From Eximiradius proteiniborus (GTDB lineage Bacteria; Bacteroidota; Ignavibacteria; Kapaibacteriales; UBA2268): DNA of 49,176 bases. Below the pieces are notes generated by a model. The model saw only the letters and a list, made by a program, of their open reading frames with translations, did not search any database and had not been told where the DNA came from. Shown one piece after another: positions 1 to 8,975 of this stretch; position 1 is the first letter of the stretch, and each line of letters starts with the position of its first letter. A program made the position numbers and the translations under genes. The stretch covers positions 1 to 49,176 of the forward strand of contig JAOAGZ010000010.1 in NCBI GenBank assembly GCA_026415495.1, read 5' to 3'.

Positions 1-2118
1 GTATGGAGCTTTACAACTCGGCAGGCACCGCCGGCAACACCAGTATTGAGCACACCTTCGAGCAACTCGACGGGCGTATCGCTGTCGCCAGTGTTGGTAT
101 GGCAGAGTGCGGTGAATGCGACGAGCTACCGTGTTCAGTTATCGACAAGTAGTTCATTTAATACATTAACAGTAGATGAAACGACAACACAAACAAGCAG
201 ATCGTTGAGCAATTTATCATACAGCACGACGTATTACTGGCGAGTGAAATCGTACAATGCGATTGATTCATCAGATTGGTCGGCAGTATGGAGCTTTACA
301 ACACGGCTTGCACCGCCGGCAGCACCTGTGTTGATTTCACCTTCAAACGGAGCAACAGCGTTGGATACATTTACTACGTTAGTATGGCAATCAGTTGCTA
401 ATGCAATAGGTTATCGTGTTCAGTTATCAACGAGCAGCACATTTAATACATTAATAATTAATGAAGCTACAACACAAACAAGCAGATCGTTGAGCAATTT
501 ATCATACAGCACGATGTATTACTGGCGTGTGAAATCTTATACATTAAGCGATTCATCGGATTGGGCAACGGCAACTTTCACTACTCTATCAAGGTCTCTT
601 CCGGCTAATTGGAGTTTTAACAGTAACACCGGCAACTTTGCAGTTATTGGATTAAACCCGAATGGAACTTATCGTATTGGTGATAGGTACATATCAAATG
701 GTGATGCTATTGGTGTGTTTTATCTCGATTCTATTTACGAAAAATGTGCCGGATATATGATATGGAATGGTCAGAATTACGGTATTGTTGTCTGGGGCGA
801 CGATGATTTTACGCAAAACATAAAAGAAGGCTATTCGCTTGGAGAAACATATATTATTAAAGTATGGAATGCCCAAACTTTAACCGAACATTATTCAGAT
901 TACCGGATTCAGTCTGGTCCGAATGCATACCAACCAAACGGAATAACAATCATTGATTCAATTGGTGCAATAGTCAAAATAACGCACACGATACCTCTAA
1001 ATAATGGATGGAATATGATTTCCAGCTATGTTTTACCTGATTCATCCAATATTTCGTACTTACTCGCTCCATTAAATCAAAATTTACAGATAATGAGAAA
1101 TATGTTTGGACTTGTTTATTCACCGCAAGTTGTTAATACACTTAACCAGTGGAGTAGATTCCACTCTTATCAGATTCGCGTTGCAGGTCAGACTTCGTTG
1201 CCAATATATGGCGTAAGGCTCTACCCGCAGGCTCTTCCGCTTTTCCTAACAACAAACTGGTACTGGATGCCCTATCCAAGAACTTCTTCTATGCAACTTA
1301 CAACGGCAATGTCAAGTGTTTTAAACAAAATCTTGCAAGTGAAAACTATCACCGGACAAGTCTATCATCCTCCGTTTTTCAATACTTTGCAAACTTTGGA
1401 GCCTGGAAAAGGCTATATGATAAAAATGACACAAGGTGCAAGATTTGTGTTTCCACCAAATTCGGCAATAAAATCATCTGCTCTAAGCAACAGTTTTGCT
1501 GAACCTTCTGTGTTCGTTCGTGAAAATCATATTTCCGGAAAAACTGCAGTGCTCCCGATGGAAATTGCTGATATTCAGGATGGCGACGAAGTGGGCGTCT
1601 TCACACGCGATGGATTGCTTGTGGGGTCAAGCGTTTGGCAGGAAGGATTGCGTGGAGTAGTCGTTTGGGGCGACGATGAATTTACTCCAGAGAAAGACGG
1701 TGCCTACGAAGGCGAAGAACTTGTTGTAAAGGTTTGGAGCCAAAAAAATAATACGATTGGCAGTGTTCGGATTGCTGAAACTCGCAATTATTCAGATGGA
1801 GAATCAACGCAAACTCTTAAATACGAAACAGACGCAATTCTTTTGCTAAAAGGTGCCGTTGAGTATAAAACTACTTCGCTTGCAATTACTCCACAGCCAG
1901 CGTCGGAAGAACTGTTTATTACATACAGCAATTTTTCGGGCGAAGCAGTTGAAATTGAAATCTTCAACCAGAACGGAAGCCTGATGTTGCATAAGAGCCA
2001 AAATCCAACCGGTGGTGCTGTGAAACTTGATATTAGCCGATTACCAAACGGTGTGTATTTTGTTACACTTCGCAACGGTGCATTCTTTGCCAAAGAAAGG
2101 TTTGTTATTGTCAGATGA
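1..2118 (+). CDS. Secreted/cell-surface protein, 5' partial: tandem fibronectin type III repeats, a duplicated 'GDxxGVF...VVWGDDxFT...KVW' module, and a C-terminal T9SS-type sorting domain
   Basis: Open frame from base 1 (VWSFTTRQAPPATPVL...), so the gene starts upstream of the window; FN3-like 'YRVQLSTSSxFNTL...YYWRVKSY' repeats; C-terminus 'LPNGVYFVTLRNGAFFAKERFVIVR' typical of T9SS type A domains. Confidence 0.85.
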   Translation, partial: VWSFTTRQAPPATPVLSTPSSNSTGVSLSPVLVWQSAVNATSYRVQLSTSSSFNTLTVDETTTQTSRSLSNLSYSTTYYWRVKSYNAIDSSDWSAVWSFTTRLAPPAAPVLISPSNGATALDTFTTLVWQSVANAIGYRVQLSTSSTFNTLIINEATTQTSRSLSNLSYSTMYYWRVKSYTLSDSSDWATATFTTLSRSLPANWSFNSNTGNFAVIGLNPNGTYRIGDRYISNGDAIGVFYLDSIYEKCAGYMIWNGQNYGIVVWGDDDFTQNIKEGYSLGETYIIKVWNAQTLTEHYSDYRIQSGPNAYQPNGITIIDSIGAIVKITHTIPLNNGWNMISSYVLPDSSNISYLLAPLNQNLQIMRNMFGLVYSPQVVNTLNQWSRFHSYQIRVAGQTSLPIYGVRLYPQALPLFLTTNWYWMPYPRTSSMQLTTAMSSVLNKILQVKTITGQVYHPPFFNTLQTLEPGKGYMIKMTQGARFVFPPNSAIKSSALSNSFAEPSVFVRENHISGKTAVLPMEIADIQDGDEVGVFTRDGLLVGSSVWQEGLRGVVVWGDDEFTPEKDGAYEGEELVVKVWSQKNNTIGSVRIAETRNYSDGESTQTLKYETDAILLLKGAVEYKTTSLAITPQPASEELFITYSNFSGEAVEIEIFNQNGSLMLHKSQNPTGGAVKLDISRLPNGVYFVTLRNGAFFAKERFVIVR

Positions 2119-2466
2119 TTTATAGATGTTATGATTTGGAAGTCTGCACAATTACTGGTGCAGCCTTTTTTGTGCTTGGCATAAAAATGTTGTACATATT
2201 TCAATTGGTGTTTCTGAAAATAATTTATAATTACATTTGGATTTTTTGAAAATAGATTACAATAAGCATTATAATCATCTGAAAAGAAGTTAAATTGATT
2301 TCGTTTTTCTTTGATTAGAACTAAACGAAAATGGTAATCGGAATGAAATATCTATTATTAAGGTGTTTCTTATATAATTTTCTTTACTTATTTCAATTTG
2401 TTAATCTATTAATTTTCGGTAACTTTGTAATTGTTCTTTTGTTAATTTTATTTGATTTGGTGATTT

Positions 2467-3663
2467 ATGAAAGATGTAAAAATTAAACCTGCGAGTAAAA
2501 CACATAATGTAACTTATGCAATTCGTGATATTATTGTTCTGGCAGAAGAAGTAAAGAAAAGCGGAAAAGAATTGCTTTACCTGAATATTGGCGACCCAAA
2601 CGTATACGACTTTGTTACTCCAAATCACGTTATCGAAGCCACCTACAAAGCTATGCTCGAAAACAAAAATGGTTATGCTCCATCGAGCGGTATCAAACCC
2701 GCAATTGATGCAATTGTCCGCGACGCTGAACGCAAAGGAATAAAAAACATTTTAGATGTATTCATTACAACTGGTGCAAGCGAAGCAATCGAAATTTGTT
2801 TGACTGCATTGCTCAATCCAGGTGAAAATTTCCTTATGCCTACACCCGGCTATCCGCTCTATACAGCAGTGCAAAGCAAGCTCGAACTTGTTCCCAATCC
2901 TTACTATCTCGACGAAGCTAATGGCTGGCAGCCCGATATTGAAGATATTAAATCAAAAATTAACGACAAAACTCGCGCTATTGTTCTGATAAATCCAAAC
3001 AATCCAACTGGTTCGATTTGCAAGAAAGAAATATTACTTCAAATTATCGATCTGGCACTGGAACACAATTTGGTTATCATTGCCGATGAAATTTATGACA
3101 AATTAATATTTGGCGAGAAAGAATTCATCTCGATTGCATCTCTTAATCAAGAGGTTGCTTGTATCACATTCTCGGGATTATCCAAAAATTACGTTGCTCC
3201 TGGTTTCCGTCTCGGATGGGGAGTTGTGAGTGGCAACCGAGCTGTTCTGAGCGATTATATTGATGCTATCAACAAGCTTTTGCGGGCACGTGTTTCTGCT
3301 AATCATCCTGAGCAATATTCCATTATAGCAGCTTTGGACGGCGACCAATCACATCTCACTGATATCAACAACCGATTGAAAAACAGGCTCGCTATTACAA
3401 TGAACAAACTTGCAACAATTCCGGGTATCTCTCTTGTTCGTCCTGATGGTGCTTTCTATGCATTCCCATCAATCGATGTCGAAGACGATGCTCATTTTTG
3501 CAAAGAACTGCTCAAAGAAACAGGTGTTGTAGTTGTTCCGGGAAGTGGATTCGGACAAAAACCCGGTTCGCACCACTTCCGAATTGTTATTCTGCCGCCC
3601 GAAGAAGTGCTAAACAAAGCATTTGATCGTATTGCAGAATTTTACTCAAAATATAAATCATAA
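2467..3663 (+). CDS. Aminotransferase class I/II (alanine/aspartate aminotransferase-like, PLP-dependent)
   Basis: 398 aa; 'NPNNPTGSICKK', 'IIADEIYDKLIF', 'FSGLSKNYVAPGFRLGW' PLP-lysine motif. Confidence 0.93.
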   Translation: MKDVKIKPASKTHNVTYAIRDIIVLAEEVKKSGKELLYLNIGDPNVYDFVTPNHVIEATYKAMLENKNGYAPSSGIKPAIDAIVRDAERKGIKNILDVFITTGASEAIEICLTALLNPGENFLMPTPGYPLYTAVQSKLELVPNPYYLDEANGWQPDIEDIKSKINDKTRAIVLINPNNPTGSICKKEILLQIIDLALEHNLVIIADEIYDKLIFGEKEFISIASLNQEVACITFSGLSKNYVAPGFRLGWGVVSGNRAVLSDYIDAINKLLRARVSANHPEQYSIIAALDGDQSHLTDINNRLKNRLAITMNKLATIPGISLVRPDGAFYAFPSIDVEDDAHFCKELLKETGVVVVPGSGFGQKPGSHHFRIVILPPEEVLNKAFDRIAEFYSKYKS

Positions 3664-3689
3664 TTAATTTGATTTAGATTGAGGCTTGT

Positions 3690-4907
3690 TTGAAGATTTT
3701 GCAACTTGCACCTCGTTTCCCGTTCCCTTTAGATGACGGTGGAAAAATTGGTATAGCTAATATTTTTATCAATTTTAGCCGTTCAGGAAACGAGGTGCAT
3801 TTGTTTTCTTTCGAAGATGCAACAATTAGCGACGATGCTCTGGAGCAGGCAAAACAATACGGCAAAGTGTTTGTTTATCCGCATATTCCCAAGAATTCTT
3901 TGTTCGGTGCTTTCCTTGCATTTATCACCAACTCTTCTTTGTATATAAATAAACATTATTCGGCAAAGGTGCTGGAATATTTATCTGCTCTTTGCGAAGC
4001 AGAACGCTACGACATTATCCATTGCGACCATACCGCAATGGCGAGCCTTGGCATTGCACTCGGTCGCAAATTTGGCCTCCCCGTTGCCCTTCGTTTGCAT
4101 AACATTGAATTTATGATATGGCAACGTTACGCAGAAAATTTAAGCGACACCAACCCTAAAAAGTTGTTCGTTAGCCAGCAGGCAAAAGCACTAAAAAAAG
4201 CCGAAATCGAAATAATGTCTGCTGTGGATGTGTGCTTTGCTATTACCGAAGAAGAAACAGCATTAGCCCGCCGTCTTGCACCAGAGGCAAAGATTGTGTG
4301 CGTGCCCGTGGGTGTCGATACCGAAAAATTTAAATACGTTGATATGAGCAATCGCGAAAGCAAAACTCTTGCTATCGCAACCACCTACAAATGGCAGCCA
4401 AACGTTGAGGGTCTGACTTGGTTCATCGAAAATGTGATGCCTATCCTCAAAAATGAATTATCCGGCGTAAAACTAAATCTCTACGGCAAAGGTTTGCCCG
4501 AAAAATTCAGAAACTACTCACATTTGGGGGTTTGTCCTATTGGATATGTTCAGGATATTGTTCCTTGCTTGCAGAAAGCTACCTTGTATATTGCACCGTT
4601 GTTTGTGGGAGCAGGTGTTCGTGTCAAAATTCTGGAAGCAATGGCAACCGGCTTGCCTGTTGTTGCAACAGATATTGCAGCACAAGGTATTTCTGCCGGA
4701 AAATCACAGGGGCTTGTGCGTGCAAATTCTCCGGAGGAAACTGCCAAAAGTATTTTAGCTTTGCTCAAGAATAAGCAAATGCTTTCTATTCTTGGCAAAT
4801 CAGCTTCGGAATATGTCCACGCAAATTACAACTGGAAAACTAACGTCAAAATTATGCTTGATGAATACCAAAAATTTATTTCATTAAAGCGTCCAAATCT
4901 GTCATAA
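3690..4907 (+). CDS. Glycosyltransferase family 4/group 1
   Basis: TTG start; 'LQLAPRFPFPLDDGGKIG' N-terminus, 'APLFVGAGVRVKILEAMATGLPVVATDIAAQGI' C-terminal GT-B signature. Confidence 0.9.
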   Translation: MKILQLAPRFPFPLDDGGKIGIANIFINFSRSGNEVHLFSFEDATISDDALEQAKQYGKVFVYPHIPKNSLFGAFLAFITNSSLYINKHYSAKVLEYLSALCEAERYDIIHCDHTAMASLGIALGRKFGLPVALRLHNIEFMIWQRYAENLSDTNPKKLFVSQQAKALKKAEIEIMSAVDVCFAITEEETALARRLAPEAKIVCVPVGVDTEKFKYVDMSNRESKTLAIATTYKWQPNVEGLTWFIENVMPILKNELSGVKLNLYGKGLPEKFRNYSHLGVCPIGYVQDIVPCLQKATLYIAPLFVGAGVRVKILEAMATGLPVVATDIAAQGISAGKSQGLVRANSPEETAKSILALLKNKQMLSILGKSASEYVHANYNWKTNVKIMLDEYQKFISLKRPNLS

Positions 4908-5076
4908 ATATTTATTTTTCACTTATTTTCTGATACTGATTAAAGTTATTTTCTCACAAAATATAAATTGTTATCAAATCTCTGCGTAGCTAACAAAAAT
5001 ATTATTCAGCATTATTTGATTTTTTCACAATATTTAGTTATTTTGACATAGTTTTTATTATTTTGCGAGCATAAAG

Positions 5077-5508
5077 ATGGAAACAATTCAACTTATTGGC
5101 TATCAAACAAGTTCAGGTGAATATAAGAAACTTCCCTTATTTTTGATGAGTGTTTCGGCAGGTATCCCGACACCAGCTGACCAAACAATTGAAAGCGAGA
5201 TAGACCTCAATGAATTTCTTGTTCAGCATCCTGCCGCAACATTTTTTGCACGTGTAAATGGGGACGCACTTCGTCATTTTGGTATTTGCGACGGTGATAT
5301 ACTAATTGTGGATACAGTAATTGAACCAACCGACGGGAAATTAGTTCTATCCTCCATCAGCGGCGAGCTCACAATTAAAATATACCGCAAATTTGGAGAT
5401 GTGCCTTATTTGCAATCTGCCGATAATCAATTTCTGCCACTCAAAATCGACGGATATGTTGAATTTATTTTGCTCGGTGTAGTAACAAAAATCATTCATT
5501 CTCTGTAA
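5077..5508 (+). CDS. UmuD/LexA-like S24 family protein, predicted catalytically inactive (Ser->Ala)
   Basis: 143 aa; aligns by eye with UmuD: 'SAG-IPTPADQ' cleavage-like site, 'IDLNEFLVQHPAATFFARVNGDA64LRHFGICDGDILIVD', Lys101 at the correct 37-residue spacing. Confidence 0.85.
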   Translation: METIQLIGYQTSSGEYKKLPLFLMSVSAGIPTPADQTIESEIDLNEFLVQHPAATFFARVNGDALRHFGICDGDILIVDTVIEPTDGKLVLSSISGELTIKIYRKFGDVPYLQSADNQFLPLKIDGYVEFILLGVVTKIIHSL

Positions 5509-5571
5509 TTCGGCATAATAATTGATTATTCAAATTAGTTTTTGTTTTATTAATTGGATTGACGAATTATT

Positions 5572-5994
5572 ATGCGAGCAAAAAAATTACCCGGAATAAA
5601 AGAAAAATTTTATTACGAAGCACCTGTTCTCCCGGCTCAATTCAAAGCTGGCAAGCCGGTTGTTGCCGAAAAAATAAATTCAATAGATTTGGTTCGTCTG
5701 CTACTTCCGAGCAAAGAAAATTATTATATGGTGCAGGTTTCTGGCGAAAGTATGATTGAAGAAAATATTTACGATGGTGATATTCTGATTGTTGAGAAAA
5801 ACAACCGGCCAAAAGATGGCGATATTGTTATTGCCTCGCTGAATGGCGAAATGTTGGTAAAAATTTTTCGCTTGATAAACGGGAAAGTGTATCTCTTTTC
5901 AGCAAACAAAAGATTTATCCCGATAGAAATTTTTCCTGATTGGCAGTTCGAAATTCTTGGTGTTGTGCGGCATTGCATTCATAATATGGTGTAG
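5572..5994 (+). CDS. umuD: UmuD/LexA-like S24 family autoprotease
   Basis: 140 aa; 'VSGES60MIEENIYDGDILIVEK' and 'GEMLVK97' reproduce the UmuD Ser60/Lys97 dyad; 'FKAG-KPVVAEK' cleavage-like site. Confidence 0.87.
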   Translation: MRAKKLPGIKEKFYYEAPVLPAQFKAGKPVVAEKINSIDLVRLLLPSKENYYMVQVSGESMIEENIYDGDILIVEKNNRPKDGDIVIASLNGEMLVKIFRLINGKVYLFSANKRFIPIEIFPDWQFEILGVVRHCIHNMV

Positions 5995-5996
5995 CA

Positions 5997-6434
5997 ATGA
6001 AAATTTCCGAAGACACCCGGCGTGTTGTTGATTTTTTAGAGGCATACTCAGAAGAGGGTCTTCGAAAAAGAAATGATTTGGAAGTGATTTTAGAAATTTC
6101 TGCAAGCCGCGGTGATTTCGCTTTTGCTAATAAGCTCATTTTTACCGGCAAAAGCGTTTTCAAACTATTCAAAACATTCAAAAAATCTGTGAGCAATAAT
6201 GCCGATACATTAAAAACTCAGCTCAACTCTTCAATCGAGGAATTGCGAAGTTTGTTGCATTCTGCTGTTGAGAATGCAGATGAACAAATCAAAAAACGCT
6301 TCGAAGAAACCTACTTTGTTAATTCAAACGGGGCGGTGGCTAATTTGATAGACTTATCTCACGATTTATCTGTTCTCAAAGACCTTCAATCGGATAGAAA
6401 TCAATCAATTAAGCAGCAAAGCGATGACTTGTAG
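5997..6434 (+). CDS. Hypothetical protein, helical/coiled-coil-like
   Basis: 145-aa ORF starting directly after the umuD-like stop; same strand and spacing as an operon. Confidence 0.65.
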   Translation: MKISEDTRRVVDFLEAYSEEGLRKRNDLEVILEISASRGDFAFANKLIFTGKSVFKLFKTFKKSVSNNADTLKTQLNSSIEELRSLLHSAVENADEQIKKRFEETYFVNSNGAVANLIDLSHDLSVLKDLQSDRNQSIKQQSDDL

Positions 6435-6795
6435 CGAATTCAAAATGCAGTTTGCCGGACGCGTTATTTTAGCCTTTGTTACAGACGAAGCCACCCACCT
6501 TTTTAAATTCGAAGCCCGCTACATCACTTTTTTTATGAAACGTTTCATCGACGAAAAGCTTCCTATGTGGCGTCATATGTATTTTTACGAAGTTGATAAT
6601 CTGAACGTGGAAATAACAGAGAACGGCAAAATTTGCAAATTCGAAGATAAAGCCAAATTCCTGTATCTTTGGGCAAAGCGTTTAGACCAGTCGGGTGGCG
6701 TTTGCGTAATTCGAAGCACATTTCTGCCCCCGGATATGTCGCTTCTGGAAGGAAAACGTGCTAAAATGTTCACCTTAAGGTTCAACGAAGATTAA
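6424..6795 (+). CDS. Hypothetical protein
   Basis: 123-aa ORF overlapping the previous gene by 11 nt (translational-coupling layout). Confidence 0.6.
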   Translation: MTCSEFKMQFAGRVILAFVTDEATHLFKFEARYITFFMKRFIDEKLPMWRHMYFYEVDNLNVEITENGKICKFEDKAKFLYLWAKRLDQSGGVCVIRSTFLPPDMSLLEGKRAKMFTLRFNED

Positions 6796-7529
6796 TCTTT
6801 CAATACAGAAGTTTTTTTCTTCAAAAATTGTAATATAGCATAAATAATGATTGCTGAAATTGACAAAAAGAACCATATATCAAAATGAACGATTGAATTG
6901 ATTTTTCCGTAATCCTGTATAAAGTTGAAAATAAATACAATCAGAACAACTGCAACAAAGCCGTCCTTTTCTTTTCTCAACACTTTTTTTATTCTGAATT
7001 TATTATCGGGAGGTATCCAATTCCGGAAATTCGGAACAAACGCCGGCACTTTCGATGCCCAATTAATGTATTCATCTCCAAACTTTGTTCGCAAAAACAT
7101 TTCTTCGGCGAACATTATTCTTTCGTAATACAGCCAGAAACCCAAAATAAATACAACAACAAACCAAACAGAATTGCTAAGCATAGCAAGCCCGAGCCAC
7201 ATAAAGAAATTGCCCAAATAAAGAGGGTGCCGAACAAGCGAGTATGTTCCGGTTGTGTTTAGTCGGTCGGCTATCTGCTCTTTTGTGTTTCGTCCAGAGG
7301 TGCGGTCTGGTGTGTGTCCTACAGTATATATGCGGATAGCAAAGCCAATCATACTTACAGCGAAGCAGGACAAGATATACCAATCGTCCAACCCCGTAAT
7401 ATTAGGTCTTGCGTGCAATTTGTTGAAAATGAAAATACCCAAAGCGACTAAAAAAGCAACTATCGGGAGAGTGCTTCTGTATCGGAACAGGAAATTCCCG
7501 TGGCGATCAAATTCTTCAATTAATGGCAT
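6792..7529 (-). CDS. Isoprenylcysteine carboxyl methyltransferase/phospholipid methyltransferase-like membrane protein
   Basis: 245 aa; 'TGTYSLVRHPLYLGNFFMWLGLAML' and 'YYERIMFAEEMFLRTKFGDEYINWASKVPAFVP' are signature ICMT/PEMT-like motifs. Confidence 0.85.
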   Translation of the reverse strand: MPLIEEFDRHGNFLFRYRSTLPIVAFLVALGIFIFNKLHARPNITGLDDWYILSCFAVSMIGFAIRIYTVGHTPDRTSGRNTKEQIADRLNTTGTYSLVRHPLYLGNFFMWLGLAMLSNSVWFVVVFILGFWLYYERIMFAEEMFLRTKFGDEYINWASKVPAFVPNFRNWIPPDNKFRIKKVLRKEKDGFVAVVLIVFIFNFIQDYGKINSIVHFDIWFFLSISAIIIYAILQFLKKKTSVLKD

Positions 7530-7593
7530 AGAGACTTTTGAAAAAATTTACATTTACTAATATATGAAAAATAGTAAATATAAAAAATCAAAA

Positions 7594-8766
7594 TTATAAT
7601 ACTTCTATAATCATAGCCACTGCTTCTCCTCCGCCGATGCAAAGCGAAGCCGCTCCAAGCTTTTTGTTCATTCGACGAAGTGCATAAATAAGCGTTGTAA
7701 GAATTCTGGCACCCGATGCACCAATTGGGTGACCAAGCGATACCGCTCCACCATTTATGTTAATTTTTTCTATCGGAATGTTCAAAGTTTTCATTGCATA
7801 AATTGGCACAACAGCAAATGCTTCGTTTATTTCGAACAAATCAATATCATTTATTTCAAGATTTGCCTTTTTCAGAACTTTATTAATTGCAGAGACCGGA
7901 GCAGTGGTGAACCATTCGGGGGCACCTGAAAACGACGCTTGGGCAATAATTTTTGCTAACGGCTTCAAATTGTTTTGCTGAACATAAGTTTCTGATGCGA
8001 CAACCAAAGCAGCTGCCCCGTCATCGATTGAAGAAGCATTTGCAGCGGTGATAGTTCCGTCTTGCTTGAATACTGACTTAAGATGTGGAATTTTTTCGAA
8101 TTTTACTTTTTCTGGTTCTTCATCTTTTTCGATAGAGAACGATTCTTTGCCGATGGTTGCTTTGATAGGAACAATTTCATCTGCAAAATAACCATTTGCT
8201 TGTGCTTCCAATGCCCGCCTGTAACTTGTTACTGCATATTCATCCTGCTCTTGACGTGAAATATTGTATTCAGAGGCACATTTCTCAGCCAGCAATCCCA
8301 TATGCGATTGACTGTAAATGTCCCAAAGCCCGTCGTAAATCATCATATCAATAAGCTCGGAATTGCCCATTTTATATCCCGAACGTGCCTTTTGCAAAAA
8401 GTAAGGTGCATTGGACATTGATTCTTGCCCACCAGCCACAATAACTTCAGCGTCTCCACAACGTATTGCCTGTTCGGCAAGCATTACAGATTTAAGCCCG
8501 CTTCCGCATACTTTATTTATAGTGGCGCATTCCACAGAATACGGTAAATTTGCATAAATTGCTGCTTGCCGGGCTGGTGCCTGACCCACTCCGCCGGTAA
8601 GCACATTTCCCATAATCACTTCGTTTATATCCTCTTTTCTGATATTTGATTGCATAACTGCTGCTTTGATTGCCTCTGCACCAAGCTTGGAAGCCGAAAA
8701 ATCAGATAATCCACCCATAAAGGCACCGATTGGGGTTCTTTTTGCCGAAAGAATATATGCATTCAT
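7594..8766 (-). CDS. Acetyl-CoA acetyltransferase (thiolase)
   Basis: 390 aa; 'INKVCGSGLKSVMLAEQAI' active Cys, 'NINGGAVSLGHPIGASGARI', 'CIGGGEAVAMIIE'. Confidence 0.96.
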   Translation of the reverse strand: MNAYILSAKRTPIGAFMGGLSDFSASKLGAEAIKAAVMQSNIRKEDINEVIMGNVLTGGVGQAPARQAAIYANLPYSVECATINKVCGSGLKSVMLAEQAIRCGDAEVIVAGGQESMSNAPYFLQKARSGYKMGNSELIDMMIYDGLWDIYSQSHMGLLAEKCASEYNISRQEQDEYAVTSYRRALEAQANGYFADEIVPIKATIGKESFSIEKDEEPEKVKFEKIPHLKSVFKQDGTITAANASSIDDGAAALVVASETYVQQNNLKPLAKIIAQASFSGAPEWFTTAPVSAINKVLKKANLEINDIDLFEINEAFAVVPIYAMKTLNIPIEKININGGAVSLGHPIGASGARILTTLIYALRRMNKKLGAASLCIGGGEAVAMIIEVL

Positions 8767-8975
8767 ATAGACCTCAAATTTGATAAATAATTAACTAAAA
8801 CGAAGAATAATAATAATTATTAGTTTATTGATGCTAATTGTTTAATAATAATTAAAAAATTAAAATAAAATTATTATTAATTAATTTTCAGATTTTTTGA
8901 CATAAATCGCTTATTTTAGTGAAAATCTTATTGATAATTTTTGCATAATTTATTAATTTTGATAAACTTATATTT

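Noticed and set aside
1788-2204. Antisense ORFs listed throughout the track (for example 1788-2204, 11609-11932, 20141-20419, 35813-36601 antisense)
   Set aside because: They oppose strongly supported genes and show no family motifs.
4532-4774. Cys-rich 80-aa ORF in an alternate frame
   Set aside because: Lies inside the well-supported GT4 gene; a frame-shadow.
4908-5076. SOS/LexA operator upstream of the umuD-like pair
   Set aside because: No recognisable palindromic box could be supported by eye; LexA sites in this clade are not known to me.
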